Origin: Marinomonas rhizomae
Lineage (GTDB): Bacteria > Pseudomonadota > Gammaproteobacteria > Pseudomonadales > Marinomonadaceae
DNA: 64,000 nt
Assembly (NCBI RefSeq): GCF_024397855.1
Contig: NZ_CP073343.1
Coordinates: forward strand, 1,612,001 to 1,676,000
Direction: 5' to 3'
Shown: positions 46,792 to 55,238 of the stretch, piece after piece
Layout: each line of letters opens with the position of its first letter
Position numbering within the stretch: position 1 is the first letter of the stretch
Program-made: the position numbers and the translations under genes
Notes under the pieces: generated by a model
Database searches by the model: none
What the model saw: the letters and a program-made list of their open reading frames with translations, nothing else
Told to the model about the DNA's origin: nothing

Positions 46792-47403
46792 ATGTTACTC
46801 TACCAGTTTCAAAAAGGGACGAACCCGCGACGCGTTATCATCTACCTGAACGAAAAAGGAATCGACATTCCGCGATACGAACTTGATTACACAGGAGGAG
46901 AGCACAGGTCGCACGAATACCTCGAAATCAATCCCAGCGGACGAGCCCCGACACTCGTTACAGATGAGGGGGTGCCGATCACAGACTCGGCCGCCATTGT
47001 CGAGTATCTGGAGGAGTTGTATCCCGACACGCCAATGATGGGGACGGATGCCATTTCTCGAGCGAAAATACGATCGCTTGAGCGCTTGGGTACTGATCTA
47101 GTGGTCCGCTCTCAGCTTTGGCTGTGGAACGTTACCCCATCCTTTCCTGCCAAGGAGCTATCGCCATCACTGGACGTTGCTACCAAGCTCTTTGGGTACG
47201 TCACCGAAATACTAGATGTTCTGGAGGCGACGATCGGAGATAACGAGTTCCTAGCAGGAGATAAGCCTACGATCGCGGATTGCACTGTATTTTCAATTTT
47301 TCAAACATGCCGGGAAAAGTTCGACCAACCCTTCGGCTCCGCTCATCCGCGCCTTGACGTCTGGTACAAGAAGTTTCGCCAACGGCCGAGCGCAGAATAC
47401 TAA
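46792..47403 (+). CDS. Glutathione S-transferase family protein
   Basis: 203-aa GST. The N-terminal thioredoxin-like domain (LLYQFQKGTNPRRVIIYLNE, LEINPSGRAPTLVTDEGVPI with the cis-Pro, TDSAAIVEYLEELYP) and the C-terminal helical domain with GDKPTIADCTVFSIF (the N-capping Asp) are clear. A Ser/Cys at the usual position for the catalytic residue is not obvious. Start: ATG 46792 after AAAGG. GC-rich like its divergent XRE neighbour; its stop codon overlaps a 10-bp tandem repeat. Confidence 0.93.
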   Translation: MLLYQFQKGTNPRRVIIYLNEKGIDIPRYELDYTGGEHRSHEYLEINPSGRAPTLVTDEGVPITDSAAIVEYLEELYPDTPMMGTDAISRAKIRSLERLGTDLVVRSQLWLWNVTPSFPAKELSPSLDVATKLFGYVTEILDVLEATIGDNEFLAGDKPTIADCTVFSIFQTCREKFDQPFGSAHPRLDVWYKKFRQRPSAEY

Positions 47404-47430
47404 GAGAGGATAAGAGAGGATAAGAGAGGA
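47401..47430. repeat. Three tandem copies of TAAGAGAGGA
   Basis: Three perfect 10-bp repeats begin at the GST stop codon (TAA) and end two bases before hairpin repeat 2. They mark the junction between the cassette and the repeat and may record slippage during insertion. Confidence 0.9.
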
Positions 47431-47432
47431 TA

Positions 47433-47482
47433 TTAGGGTCAGATGAAAAATTAAGATATTTGGTATTTTTATCTGCCCCTAA
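47433..47482. repeat. Hairpin repeat, copy 2
   Basis: TTAGGGTCAGATGAAAAAT at the left pairs imperfectly with ATTTTTATCTGCCCCTAA at the right (longer loop than copy 1). With copy 1 it brackets the GC-rich XRE-GST pair in direct orientation. Confidence 0.8.
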
Positions 47483-47632
47483 ATTTGATAATCAAGTCCA
47501 GAATAAAATTAAACCAAAGAAACACACTACCGCCAAACAACGCTGCAAAAAATACTGAGTAAGAATAGAACCATTTTTTCGTTATACTCTGATTTCTTTC
47601 CGGAAGTTAAGCGCTAAGTATAAGGAGGTTTT

Positions 47633-48238
47633 ATGTATCTTGAATCCGAAGAGCAGCTTAGAGAACTCTATGGTTATCCAAAAGGGCGCGCTAAAGATAA
47701 GCAATTAACTTCCTTAGAGCGTCACTCCAGTAACTTTCTCGCGCATTCTCCGTTTGTGACAATTTCTACCTACGCTAGATCCGGTTCTGTTGATTGTTCT
47801 CCTCGTGGAGGAAATCCGGGTTTCGTGAAAATCATCAATGACAACTGCATTATTTTGCCCGATGGGAAAGGGAACAATCGGCTTGATAGCCTTGTTAATA
47901 TCATTGAAACGGGTCAAATCGGGTGTTTGTTTTTGATTCCTGGTGTTGATGAAACGCTTCGAATTAACGGGCTTGCTCGTATTTCAACCTCGCCAGAATA
48001 TTTAAGCTTGTTTTCTGACGACAGAAACCCACCCAAAACCTGTATTGAGATCACCATCAAAGAAGTGTTTTTGCATTGCGCTAAAGCGTTAATGCGTTCT
48101 GAACTTTGGTCTTTAAAGACGCAAATAGATAGGGTGGATTTTCCTACTATGGGGACGATGATTAATGATCAGCTATCCATAAAGGATGATCCCGAAGCAC
48201 AAGAAGATATGATTGCTCGATACAAACGAGATTTATGA
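47633..48238 (+). CDS. Pyridoxamine 5'-phosphate oxidase family protein (MSMEG_1061-like)
   Basis: 201-aa FMN-binding split-barrel protein. NFLAHSPFVTISTYARSGSV, DCSPRGGNPGFVKIINDNCI and DGKGNNRLDSLVNIIETGQI show the flavin phosphate and ring contacts; LFLIPGVDETLRINGLARIS is diagnostic for this subgroup. AAGGAGG precedes the start. The substrate is unknown; true pyridoxamine-phosphate oxidase activity is unlikely. Stand-alone accessory gene in the plastic region. Confidence 0.88.
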   Translation: MYLESEEQLRELYGYPKGRAKDKQLTSLERHSSNFLAHSPFVTISTYARSGSVDCSPRGGNPGFVKIINDNCIILPDGKGNNRLDSLVNIIETGQIGCLFLIPGVDETLRINGLARISTSPEYLSLFSDDRNPPKTCIEITIKEVFLHCAKALMRSELWSLKTQIDRVDFPTMGTMINDQLSIKDDPEAQEDMIARYKRDL

Positions 48239-48364
48239 TTTTTCAGTGTGGCGAGAATTACTGCCTAAAATACACATCAGCCACTGCTAAGAATTATTAT
48301 CTTCTATATCCTTCCTGAGCTAAAATAGCGGCCTAATTCATACTTCAATACAAGAGATTTATAA

Positions 48365-48517
48365 ATGACCGCATTTGATACCAAAGTGGAAGAGTTGATC
48401 GCTAAGCATCCCCATTTAACCAAGGATGAAGCCATCAAAATTGTTACTGAGAAAAATAATCGTAAGAAACAGAAGCGAAATGAAAGATCAAATAAAGGCA
48501 GTATGAACAAGGGCTAG
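48365..48517 (+). CDS. Small basic hypothetical protein
   Basis: 50-aa ORF beginning MTAFDTKVEELIAKHPHLTK with a short helical part and a Lys/Arg/Asn-rich tail (KNNRKKQKRNERSNKG). It may bind nucleic acid, but no family was recognised. Coding support is moderate: normal codon use, the ATG follows AAGAGA with about 8-nt spacing, and it sits between two other small accessory genes. Confidence 0.6.
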   Translation: MTAFDTKVEELIAKHPHLTKDEAIKIVTEKNNRKKQKRNERSNKGSMNKG

Positions 48518-48538
48518 AAATACGCTCGGGTTTGATGG

Positions 48539-48582
48539 TTAGGATCAGATGAAGAATAGGGTGGTTTTTCATCTAAATCCAA
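48539..48582. repeat. Hairpin repeat, copy 3 (degenerate)
   Basis: TTAGGATCAGATGAA at the left and TTCATCTAAATCCAA at the right match copies 1 and 2 with several changes. It lies between the small basic protein and the DUF1801 gene. Confidence 0.6.
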
Positions 48583-48628
48583 AGCAGCCAGTAAGGTCGA
48601 TGCTAATAATGCTAACTAAGGGAATCTA

Positions 48629-49033
48629 ATGAACAAGGCTGTCCAAATCCGCTTCGATGAATATCCAGAAAATGCTCGTATTCGCCTTGAAGAATTGCGA
48701 AGCCTTGTTTTTCGAATTGCTGCTGAGCTGGAGTTGGGCGATGTTCAAGAGTCTCTCAAATGGGGAGAGCCAAGTTATAGCGTCAAAATCGGCAGCCCGC
48801 TGAGAATGGACTGGAAGTCAAACTCACCGGACCATTATTATTTGTTCTTTCATTGCCAAACTAAGTTGGTTGATACCTTTAGAGAGTTGTATGGTGACGT
48901 GCTTGAGTTTCAAGGCAATAGAGCCATAGTGTTATCGTTATTTTCGCCTCTACCAGAAGCCACTATTAAGCACTGTTTAGAGCTGGCTTTAACCTATCAC
49001 CAACGTAAACATTTGCCACTTCTCGGGGCGTGA
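48629..49033 (+). CDS. DUF1801 domain protein
   Basis: 134-aa protein of the YdhG/DUF1801 fold: YPENARIRLEELRSLVFRIA, VQESLKWGEPSYSV (the typical KWGxPxY), DHYYLFFHCQTKLVDTFREL. Members resemble phosphoryl- or metal-independent chaperone-like small domains of unknown role. Stand-alone accessory gene. Confidence 0.82.
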   Translation: MNKAVQIRFDEYPENARIRLEELRSLVFRIAAELELGDVQESLKWGEPSYSVKIGSPLRMDWKSNSPDHYYLFFHCQTKLVDTFRELYGDVLEFQGNRAIVLSLFSPLPEATIKHCLELALTYHQRKHLPLLGA

Positions 49034-49069
49034 AAGCTTCACATAACAAGTGACTTCTTATCTCACTTA

Positions 49070-49112
49070 CAGCCATTTTCCACATATTAGACGCTATGTT
49101 TAATGCGCTTTT
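49070..49112 (+). pseudogene. Possible short remnant of carboxypeptidase Taq
   Basis: Roughly 40 bases (AGCCATTTTCC...ACATATTAG.CGCTATGTTT) resemble the segment of the Taq fragment at 45286-45325, with a 5-base gap and scattered changes. If real, it is a third trace of the same gene end. Confidence 0.35.
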
Positions 49113-49193
49113 TCAAAAACTATAACCATTTTCATCTGCCTCAAAAGTTTTTATGCGTATACTAGCGGCTCATTTACCGGTTTAGGATCATAT

Positions 49194-49928
49194 ATGTCAC
49201 TTCTGTTTGAAGAGCTGGACAGCCAAGAATCACCATTGGGTGAGATTTCCCTTCGTAAACGCCGCATTCCAGCCTTGGGCGATCGTGATATTTATGAAGT
49301 AAAACTCGGCGATGAGTTTTTGATGTCGAGTATGTTTGTCGCAGCGGAAGAGGCTTTGTCTACACTGGGCTTGGCGAAGGTGCAAGGCGAGCAGCTTAAC
49401 GTCGTCGTGGGTGGTTTGGGTCTGGGTTATACTGCGGTTGCAGCATTGGCAGATGAGCGTATTGCCGAGCTATTGGTGGTGGATGCGTTAGAGACGGTGA
49501 TTCATTGGCATCAACAAGAAATGGTGCCATTGGGGAAAGTGTTAAACGCTGACGCTCGTAATCGTTATGTATTAGGCAGCTTTTTTGACTTGGCTACAGC
49601 GCCTGATACCGGTTTTGATCCGCAGCATGCGGGTAAGAAGTTTGATGCGATTTTGTTAGACATTGACCATTCGCCAACCGAATATCTGAACCCTTCTAAT
49701 GCTGGGTTTTATAGCACGGCGAACTTGTCTTTAATGGCGCAGCAGTTAGTTGATGGAGGCGTCTTTGCGATGTGGTCACAGAATCCACCGGAAGACGATT
49801 TTATCGCTTTATTGGCGACTGTGTTTGAAACAGTGGAATCTCACTTAGTGAAGTTTGAAAACCCTTTTCAGGGTGGCTTCGCTACCAACTCTGTTTACGT
49901 GTGCGAACGTCCGATTCGAAAAGCCTAA
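49194..49928 (+). CDS. Spermidine synthase-like class I methyltransferase fold protein
   Basis: 244-aa SAM-type Rossmann protein. VVVGGLGLGYTAVAAL is the glycine loop, LLVVDALETVIHWHQQEM follows strand 2 and AILLDIDHSP the acceptor-side motif (DIDH). The arrangement resembles the polyamine synthase group, but the usual catalytic Asp pair is not clearly placed, so substrate assignment is uncertain. It has its own strong terminator. Confidence 0.78.
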   Translation: MSLLFEELDSQESPLGEISLRKRRIPALGDRDIYEVKLGDEFLMSSMFVAAEEALSTLGLAKVQGEQLNVVVGGLGLGYTAVAALADERIAELLVVDALETVIHWHQQEMVPLGKVLNADARNRYVLGSFFDLATAPDTGFDPQHAGKKFDAILLDIDHSPTEYLNPSNAGFYSTANLSLMAQQLVDGGVFAMWSQNPPEDDFIALLATVFETVESHLVKFENPFQGGFATNSVYVCERPIRKA

Positions 49929-49962
49929 TGGTTTTCAGTTGACTCTAAGGTTTTAGCAGATA

Positions 49963-50003
49963 AAAAAGGCCGATGTTATGAAAATAACATCGGCCTTTTT
50001 CAT
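49963..50003 (+). terminator. Intrinsic terminator after the spermidine synthase-like gene
   Basis: AAAAAGGCCGATGTTAT (49963-49979) pairs with ATAACATCGGCCTTTTT (49984-50000), a 17-bp perfect stem with a GAAA tetraloop and T-runs on both sides. Confidence 0.93.
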
Positions 50004-50012
50004 AATGAAACT

Positions 50013-50393
50013 TTAGTATTCTAACGCCATTTCAGCCATTTCAGCCATTTTCATGGTGTTTTCAAATGATGCGCAGCCAGCGATAAATAAGCCGTTATGA
50101 CAGAACATGGCGTCGTCTAACCCAGTGACGTCTTGTAGTTCTTTGTCGGACAATCCGGCCCCATGGCGCAGGAAGTTTTTTGCGGTCTTCAAAGGAACTA
50201 AGCTCAACAGGGACGGTTTGTATGCGCCATTGCCCTGTTTGCGAAGGGTAAACCATAAACAATGCATCTTGTGATAGTCTAAGTACGGTGGTTTTCCACG
50301 GTGTGTATTGTTTTAATAAAAATTGGCTTTGATCTTTCTGTCTAAGCCAAGTTTGCGCATTTTTTCTGCGGTCAATAGTCAGTTAGGCGATAG
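50013..50393 (-). pseudogene. MYG1-family 3' fragment A (frameshifted)
   Basis: About 300 bases match the 3' part of the intact MYG1 gene (56132-56424) closely, with an extra C at the GGCCCCATGG site that shifts the frame and an inserted extra CAGCCATTT unit. Farther from the 3' end the reading continues as an allele different from the intact gene (KNAQTWLRQKDQSQFLLKQY leading into TPWKTTVLRLSQDALFMVYP). So it is a remnant of another allele, not a copy of the local gene. Confidence 0.88.
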
Positions 50394-50675
50394 CTGAGTC
50401 CAACCTTCTAATGGTTCAGCGATAATATTTAGAAACGAACTATGCTCAAAACATGTTGTGAGTTGTCTGCTGTGATTTATAAGGGAGTTAGAGTGTTGGC
50501 TCGACTTGATCGTATGTTCCTTAGTACAATATTTTCCCATTAGTCAGTGTGAAGTCTTTTTGAAATTAATTAAATTTCAGAAAGTTGAGAAGTGCTTACC
50601 TCATAGTCTTCTCTATACCGAATTGATGATTTTAATCGAATTAACCTACAGGCTTAGTTAATAAAAGGAATTTCA

Positions 50676-52187
50676 ATGAGTAACAAAGTAATAAAGATAC
50701 TTATATCTTGTATAACCTACCTGATATTTACATTTGATGTGTATGCAGAGCCTCTACTGTCACCTTATCCCAATGCAGAACTTCAGAAATCAGTTACTTT
50801 AGCGGGTGAAGAGACTCGCCTTTTAACAAAGTTTGATCCTACTGCAGAAAAGTCGCAACAATTTGAGTATAAAAAATTCATTGGAGATACAGCTCATTAC
50901 TCTTATACGATAAAAAATGTTGCTTCGTTAAAAGTAACAAAAAATTATGAAAGTGCGTTAAGTGATGCCGGTTTTAAGGTGATTTATACATGCTCTTTAA
51001 GTGATTGCTATTCAGGAGATTCATATGATGGAAGTCGATTAATAGCTAAGAAATCGAGTTATTTTGAAGCAAGCAATCAGTTCCGACAACCGCACTATAT
51101 TTTCGCTACAAAAGGAAGTGAACAGCTTGAAGCCGCAATTTCATTATTTGTCGGACAATATAAAAATAGCTCAAGAATTTTACTAACTACAGTGGATATC
51201 AAAGACATTGAAACAGGACTAGTCACTGCTGACTTTGATGCATTTAAAAAAAACAACGATATCAAAGTAACAAAACCTCCACGAAAAGATAAAGGGGGGT
51301 CGTCAGATCATCCGTTGATTAGTCGCTATCCTGGCAGTTATATTGAAGATTACAAGCAGGTTGATTATGAAGAATTTAGCATTCCTGTTGGTATTGTTGA
51401 TACAAAAACGAAGACGATTCCAACGCTTGACGTTACCGGGGATTTAACCCAAATTACTTATGTAGTAAATAGGGTGTCGACGCTAAAAATTTATAATAAT
51501 TATCTAAGTGCTTTAGTAAAAGAAGGATTTGAAACAGTATTCTCTTGTCAAAGGGATTCATGCAGTAATAATACTCGCAATAACAGAATCAGAGAGGATA
51601 TTCAGAAATTAGGTGATAAACTGGCAGTACAACAAGCTTATAATTACTGGCGTCAGCCTCGATACCAAGTTATGAAAAGTACTGTTGAAGGGCAGACTAC
51701 TTATGTAGCTTTTTTTATAGGAAACTATCAAGGTGACTCTCGTATTCAGCTTGTCGTAATGCGTACAGAGCCATTATTAACTGGATTGATAGAGACAAAT
51801 AGCGATAAAGTGTTAGAGCAATTGGAGCAAAAAGGTAAAGCCTCAATCTATGGTGTGCTATTTGACTATGATAAAGCGGTCATAAAACCTGAATCTAAGC
51901 AATCGCTGGATGTTATTGCGCAAGTTCTGGAGAAAAATAAGGCATTGAGTTTGTACGTGGTTGGCCACACAGATGATAAAGGTTCAGCTGAGTATAATTT
52001 AGACCTATCTAAACGCCGAGCCGATGCAGTTGTTAAAGCGTTAATTGCTGATTATGGCATCTCTAAAACAAGGTTAATAGCTCAAGGAGTTGGTCCTTAT
52101 TCTCCTGCAGCAACTAACAAAAACGAATTAGGCCGAGAGCTGAATCGACGAGTTGAGTTAGTTGAAATATTATCTGATTCTAAATGA
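50676..52187 (+). CDS. OmpA-family lipid/peptidoglycan-associated protein with two DUF4892-like repeats
   Basis: 503-aa exported protein with a signal peptide (about 1-24, ending VYAEP). Two similar N-terminal segments follow, each with a PYPNAEL / RYPGSYI start, a Cys pair (YTCSLSDC / FSCQRDSC), a FRQPHY / WRQPRY phrase and a YKNSSRILL / YQGDSRIQL end; they look like tandem DUF4892-like domains. The C-terminus is a standard OmpA peptidoglycan-binding domain: IYGVLFDYDKAVIKPESKQS, VVGHTDDKGSAEYNLDLSKR and RELNRRVELVEI. It would sit in the periplasm or outer membrane. A terminator follows. Confidence 0.88.
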   Translation: MSNKVIKILISCITYLIFTFDVYAEPLLSPYPNAELQKSVTLAGEETRLLTKFDPTAEKSQQFEYKKFIGDTAHYSYTIKNVASLKVTKNYESALSDAGFKVIYTCSLSDCYSGDSYDGSRLIAKKSSYFEASNQFRQPHYIFATKGSEQLEAAISLFVGQYKNSSRILLTTVDIKDIETGLVTADFDAFKKNNDIKVTKPPRKDKGGSSDHPLISRYPGSYIEDYKQVDYEEFSIPVGIVDTKTKTIPTLDVTGDLTQITYVVNRVSTLKIYNNYLSALVKEGFETVFSCQRDSCSNNTRNNRIREDIQKLGDKLAVQQAYNYWRQPRYQVMKSTVEGQTTYVAFFIGNYQGDSRIQLVVMRTEPLLTGLIETNSDKVLEQLEQKGKASIYGVLFDYDKAVIKPESKQSLDVIAQVLEKNKALSLYVVGHTDDKGSAEYNLDLSKRRADAVVKALIADYGISKTRLIAQGVGPYSPAATNKNELGRELNRRVELVEILSDSK

Positions 52188-52197
52188 TCATATATAT

Positions 52198-52238
52198 ACA
52201 TCCATATTAGCTAAATTACGCTAATATGGATGTTTTAT
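52198..52238 (+). terminator. Terminator after the OmpA-family gene
   Basis: CATCCATATTAGC (52199-52211) pairs with GCTAATATGGATG (52220-52232), followed by TTTTATT. Confidence 0.88.
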
Positions 52239-52345
52239 TGATTTGATTAATGACTATTGCGATTAAAAGAGAATCAGAAAGTAGCATACAATCATTTCTT
52301 CAGGAGGGCGCTAAAGTATCGTATCAGAAGTGAATAGTTTAAATA

Positions 52346-53842
52346 GTCGCCCCTGAAAAACTCTCAACCTATTGAATCTAATGTGTTTTTATAAGGTAGT
52401 TAATACCTAAATCTTACGATAAATACGCCTTTAGACCTAAAAAGTTGCAGAATGGGTGAGTTTTATGAAACCTCGTCAGACAAAGATCGTCCCGCAAAAA
52501 GATTTGTTCCAACCTCAGCTCGTAGACATCATTAACCCCAATCATCCTTTAGTTTGACTGGCTAAGATCATTGATTGGAACCTGTTGGATAACGAATTGG
52601 GGGCACACTTCTCAACGGTTGGTGCAGCCGCGTTGCCAACACGTCTTATGGCGGGATTGCTGTATTTGCAGCACTTGCATAATTTGTCTGATGAGCTGGT
52701 GCTAGAGCAATGGCTTGAATCGCCTTATTATCAATATTTTTGCGGCGAAACCTTTTTCCAGCACGACTTCCCGTGCCATCCAACCAGTCTTGTTAAATGG
52801 CGAAAACGGTTAGGAGAAGAAGGCTGTGAATGGCTGCTTACCCAGACGATACAAGCAGGATTGAAACTAAAAGTCATCAAACCAGCGAGCCTAAAACGAG
52901 TCGTGGTAGACACCACGGTACAAGAAAAAAACATCACCTTCCCAACCGATGCCAAGCTCTACAACAAGGCTCGACAGCAGCTCACTCAGGTAGCCAAAGA
53001 ACAAAACATCACGTTAAGACAAACCTACGACAAAGCCTGTCATGAGCTAATGCCAAAAATTGGACGCTATGGGCATGCCAAACAATATAAGCGGATGAGA
53101 AAAGCGATTAAGCAAGTCAAAGGCTTTTTAGGGAGAGTGTTGCGAGATATTGATAGACAAGTAAAACGACAGGGGTTAACACTCACCCAAAAACAGGAAG
53201 ACACACTTAACCAAGCCTATCGATTACTAAAACAAACTCACCAGAGCAAAAACAAACTGTATAGCTTGCATGAACCTAATGTGGACTGCATATCCAAAGG
53301 CAAAGCGCATAAACGCTACGAATTTGGCGTGAAAGCAAGCATAACCGTGACAGCAAAAGAGTCCTTCATCGTGGGTGCAAGAAGCTATCCTGGTAATCCG
53401 TATGATGGACATACGTTGAAAGATCAACTTCAGCAAGTTGAAACCCTGACAGGAAAAAAACCGGAAACCTGTTTTGTTGACCGAGGATATAAAGGGTCGG
53501 GCGTGGAAGATATTAAAGTCTTGGTTGCAGGTCAAAAACGTGGTGTACCCAAGAAAGAGAAGCCATGGATGGGAAGACGAAACAGCGTAGAGCCCATCAT
53601 AGGGCATCTCAAATCGGATGGAAAACTCAGACGATGCTTTTTAAAAGGTGTACTAGGCGATGCGATCAACGTGATCTTAAGTGCCTGTGGCCAGAACTTA
53701 CGTAAGCTACTGAAGTGGCTTTATTGCGCCCCATATTTTGGAGCCTTTTTAAGGCGATTATGGCTGAAAATAACTTTTATACTGGAAAGACCCAAAAATA
53801 GCATGGCGTTTCTTGCTTGAAACGCCATTATTCAGGGGCGAC
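52346..53842. mobile_element. IS5-like insertion sequence
   Basis: The element is about 1,497 bp. Terminal inverted repeats start GTCGCCCCTGAA at the left (52346) and end TTCAGGGGCGAC at the right (53842). TAAATA flanks both ends (52340-52345 and 53843-53848), a candidate 6-bp target duplication. It contains one transposase gene with a DDE triad and an early nonsense codon. The transposase resembles the IS5 family, IS1478-type; the family call is from memory of motifs, not from a search. Confidence 0.85.
52465..53820 (+). pseudogene. IS5-family-like transposase with in-frame TGA
   Basis: From ATG 52465 the frame reads 30 residues (KPRQTKIVPQKDLFQPQLVD, then IINPNHPLV) and meets TGA at 52555-52557, where a family member would have Arg or Lys (CGA to TGA, one change). 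The frame then continues open to 53820. DDE residues are visible: Asp in VVVDTTVQEKNI, Asp in FVDRGYKG and Glu in RRNSVEPIIGHLK. Unless restart or read-through occurs, this copy is inactive. A restart at TTG 52585 would give 411 aa but without the N-terminus. Confidence 0.85.
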
Positions 53843-53937
53843 TAAATAACTTATATTGAAAGGCTAAGGTTCATAAACCTGATACTTAGAATTCATCTAG
53901 TTTAAAAATACTGATGTCATGAAAAATACATTGGTCT

Positions 53938-54072
53938 TTTTTATATCAAATCTCTAATAATCTAACGCCATCTCTGCTATTTTTTTTGTGTTTTCAAAAG
54001 AGGCGCAGCCTGTGATATACAATCCATTTTGACTGAACATGGCATCGTCCAAACCGGTGTCGTCTTTCAGTT
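53938..54072 (-). pseudogene. MYG1-family 3' fragment B
   Basis: About 130 bases match the last part of the intact MYG1 gene at moderate identity (stop codon, DYALE-like end, FENTKK, AQCGLY), plus the 20 bases beyond its stop (TTTTTATRTCAAATCTCTAA), which are shared with the intact copy's flank. It lies to the left of the second AraC-SDR module, with the intact gene to the right, both in the same orientation. Confidence 0.85.
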
Positions 54073-54218
54073 TTCACAGGAGCCTAGTCGACAGGCGCGT
54101 TTTGTGTGCACTTTGTAATAATTAGCTCATATGGAATGAGTGGAGCGTGCTGCCTTTAATGCAGCGGTAATTATCGTTTCATCGTGTTTGGGAGCAGCGT
54201 TGTTCCCTTTCTTTTGTC

Positions 54219-55134
54219 TCAATGATGGGGATCTGCCATTTTTATTTTTCCTGTTGGTGACTGGTTAAATACCTTTTTAAAAGCATAACCAAATGCGCTT
54301 TCGGATGCGTAACCTACTGATTCTGCAACCTCTGCAACTCTCTTTCCCGCAATAAGTTTTTTACGAGCAATTTGCATACGCCACCTACGTAAATATTGAA
54401 GTTGTGGGATTCCAACACATGTTTTAAAGTGTGCTGAAAATGCTGACCGAGACATGCCTATTGCTTGAACAAGACTGTCTACTGTACATTTATGGTCTAT
54501 TTGGTTGTGCATTAAATGCAATGCCGCCGCTATCTTTGAATCCCCTAATGCTCCCAGCCAATTAACGGGGTTATCATTTTGTCTATTAAGCAATGAATAA
54601 GCCCTCAGAAATTGTATAAGCAATATTTCAGCCAAATGTTGGCGGATTAAATCAAAACCAAACTCAGGTGTTTGCAGTTCTTGATCAAGAGTCTCAATCG
54701 TATTTTTCAAGTTTTGTGCGGTAGGGTTACTCGTGGCAACGAGAAAAAAATCGGGTAAAGCATCAATTAAGAGACTCGCATTCTCAATATCCAGTTCGAA
54801 GTCGGCGGCAAGCAATACTGTCTCACAGCCATTGTAATGTCCAATATTGTTATGCTTCCAATCAAACACACTTGCCGACTCCAGCGGAGTAAGTTTTCGG
54901 TCACTTGTAAGTGTTTAGGATGGAGAGTGGCAAAGTAAAAAAGTGTCGCCAGCCGACATCCAAACCGGTGATTCATCAACCTGAACCATCCAACAGCCCC
55001 CAGATAAAACAGTTACTAATTTTATAATGTCTCTTTGGGGAGCCGGAAAGACCAGTCACCAAAGGCTTCAAGTCGAGTACAACGAGTGGACTTCAAATCC
55101 ACAACTGAAAAATGTCTGTCAGTATATCAAGCAT
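54219..55134 (-). pseudogene. AraC family regulator, decayed (module copy 2)
   Basis: Matches the copy-1 regulator at 43397-44314 throughout. It has a lost base after TTTTT near the start (MLDILTDIF then frameshift), another lost base near the GGAGCC/GGCAGCC site, and a nonsense TAA where copy 1 has the Tyr of HSPSYTLA. The C-terminal 216 codons, including the double HTH (CTVDSLVQAIGMSRSAFSAH, VAEVAESVGYASESAFGYAF), remain open and could still yield a fragment from an internal start. Confidence 0.9.
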
Positions 55135-55238
55135 GGTTTGGACGATTTAGAAGAATAAATGGATTTATACGTTATATGGTATTTCTTGTTTACCAATATA
55201 GTCAATGACTTCCATAAAGCATATCTAGGAGCTATTTG

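Noticed and set aside
45535..49112. Integron attC sites between the small accessory genes
   Set aside because: The palindromes lack paired RYYYAAC/GTTRRRY boxes, and no integrase is present; genes also vary in direction.
50013..50267. An 84-codon reverse ORF as a separate gene
   Set aside because: It is the frameshifted end of a MYG1 allele fragment, with a random-looking N-terminal part.
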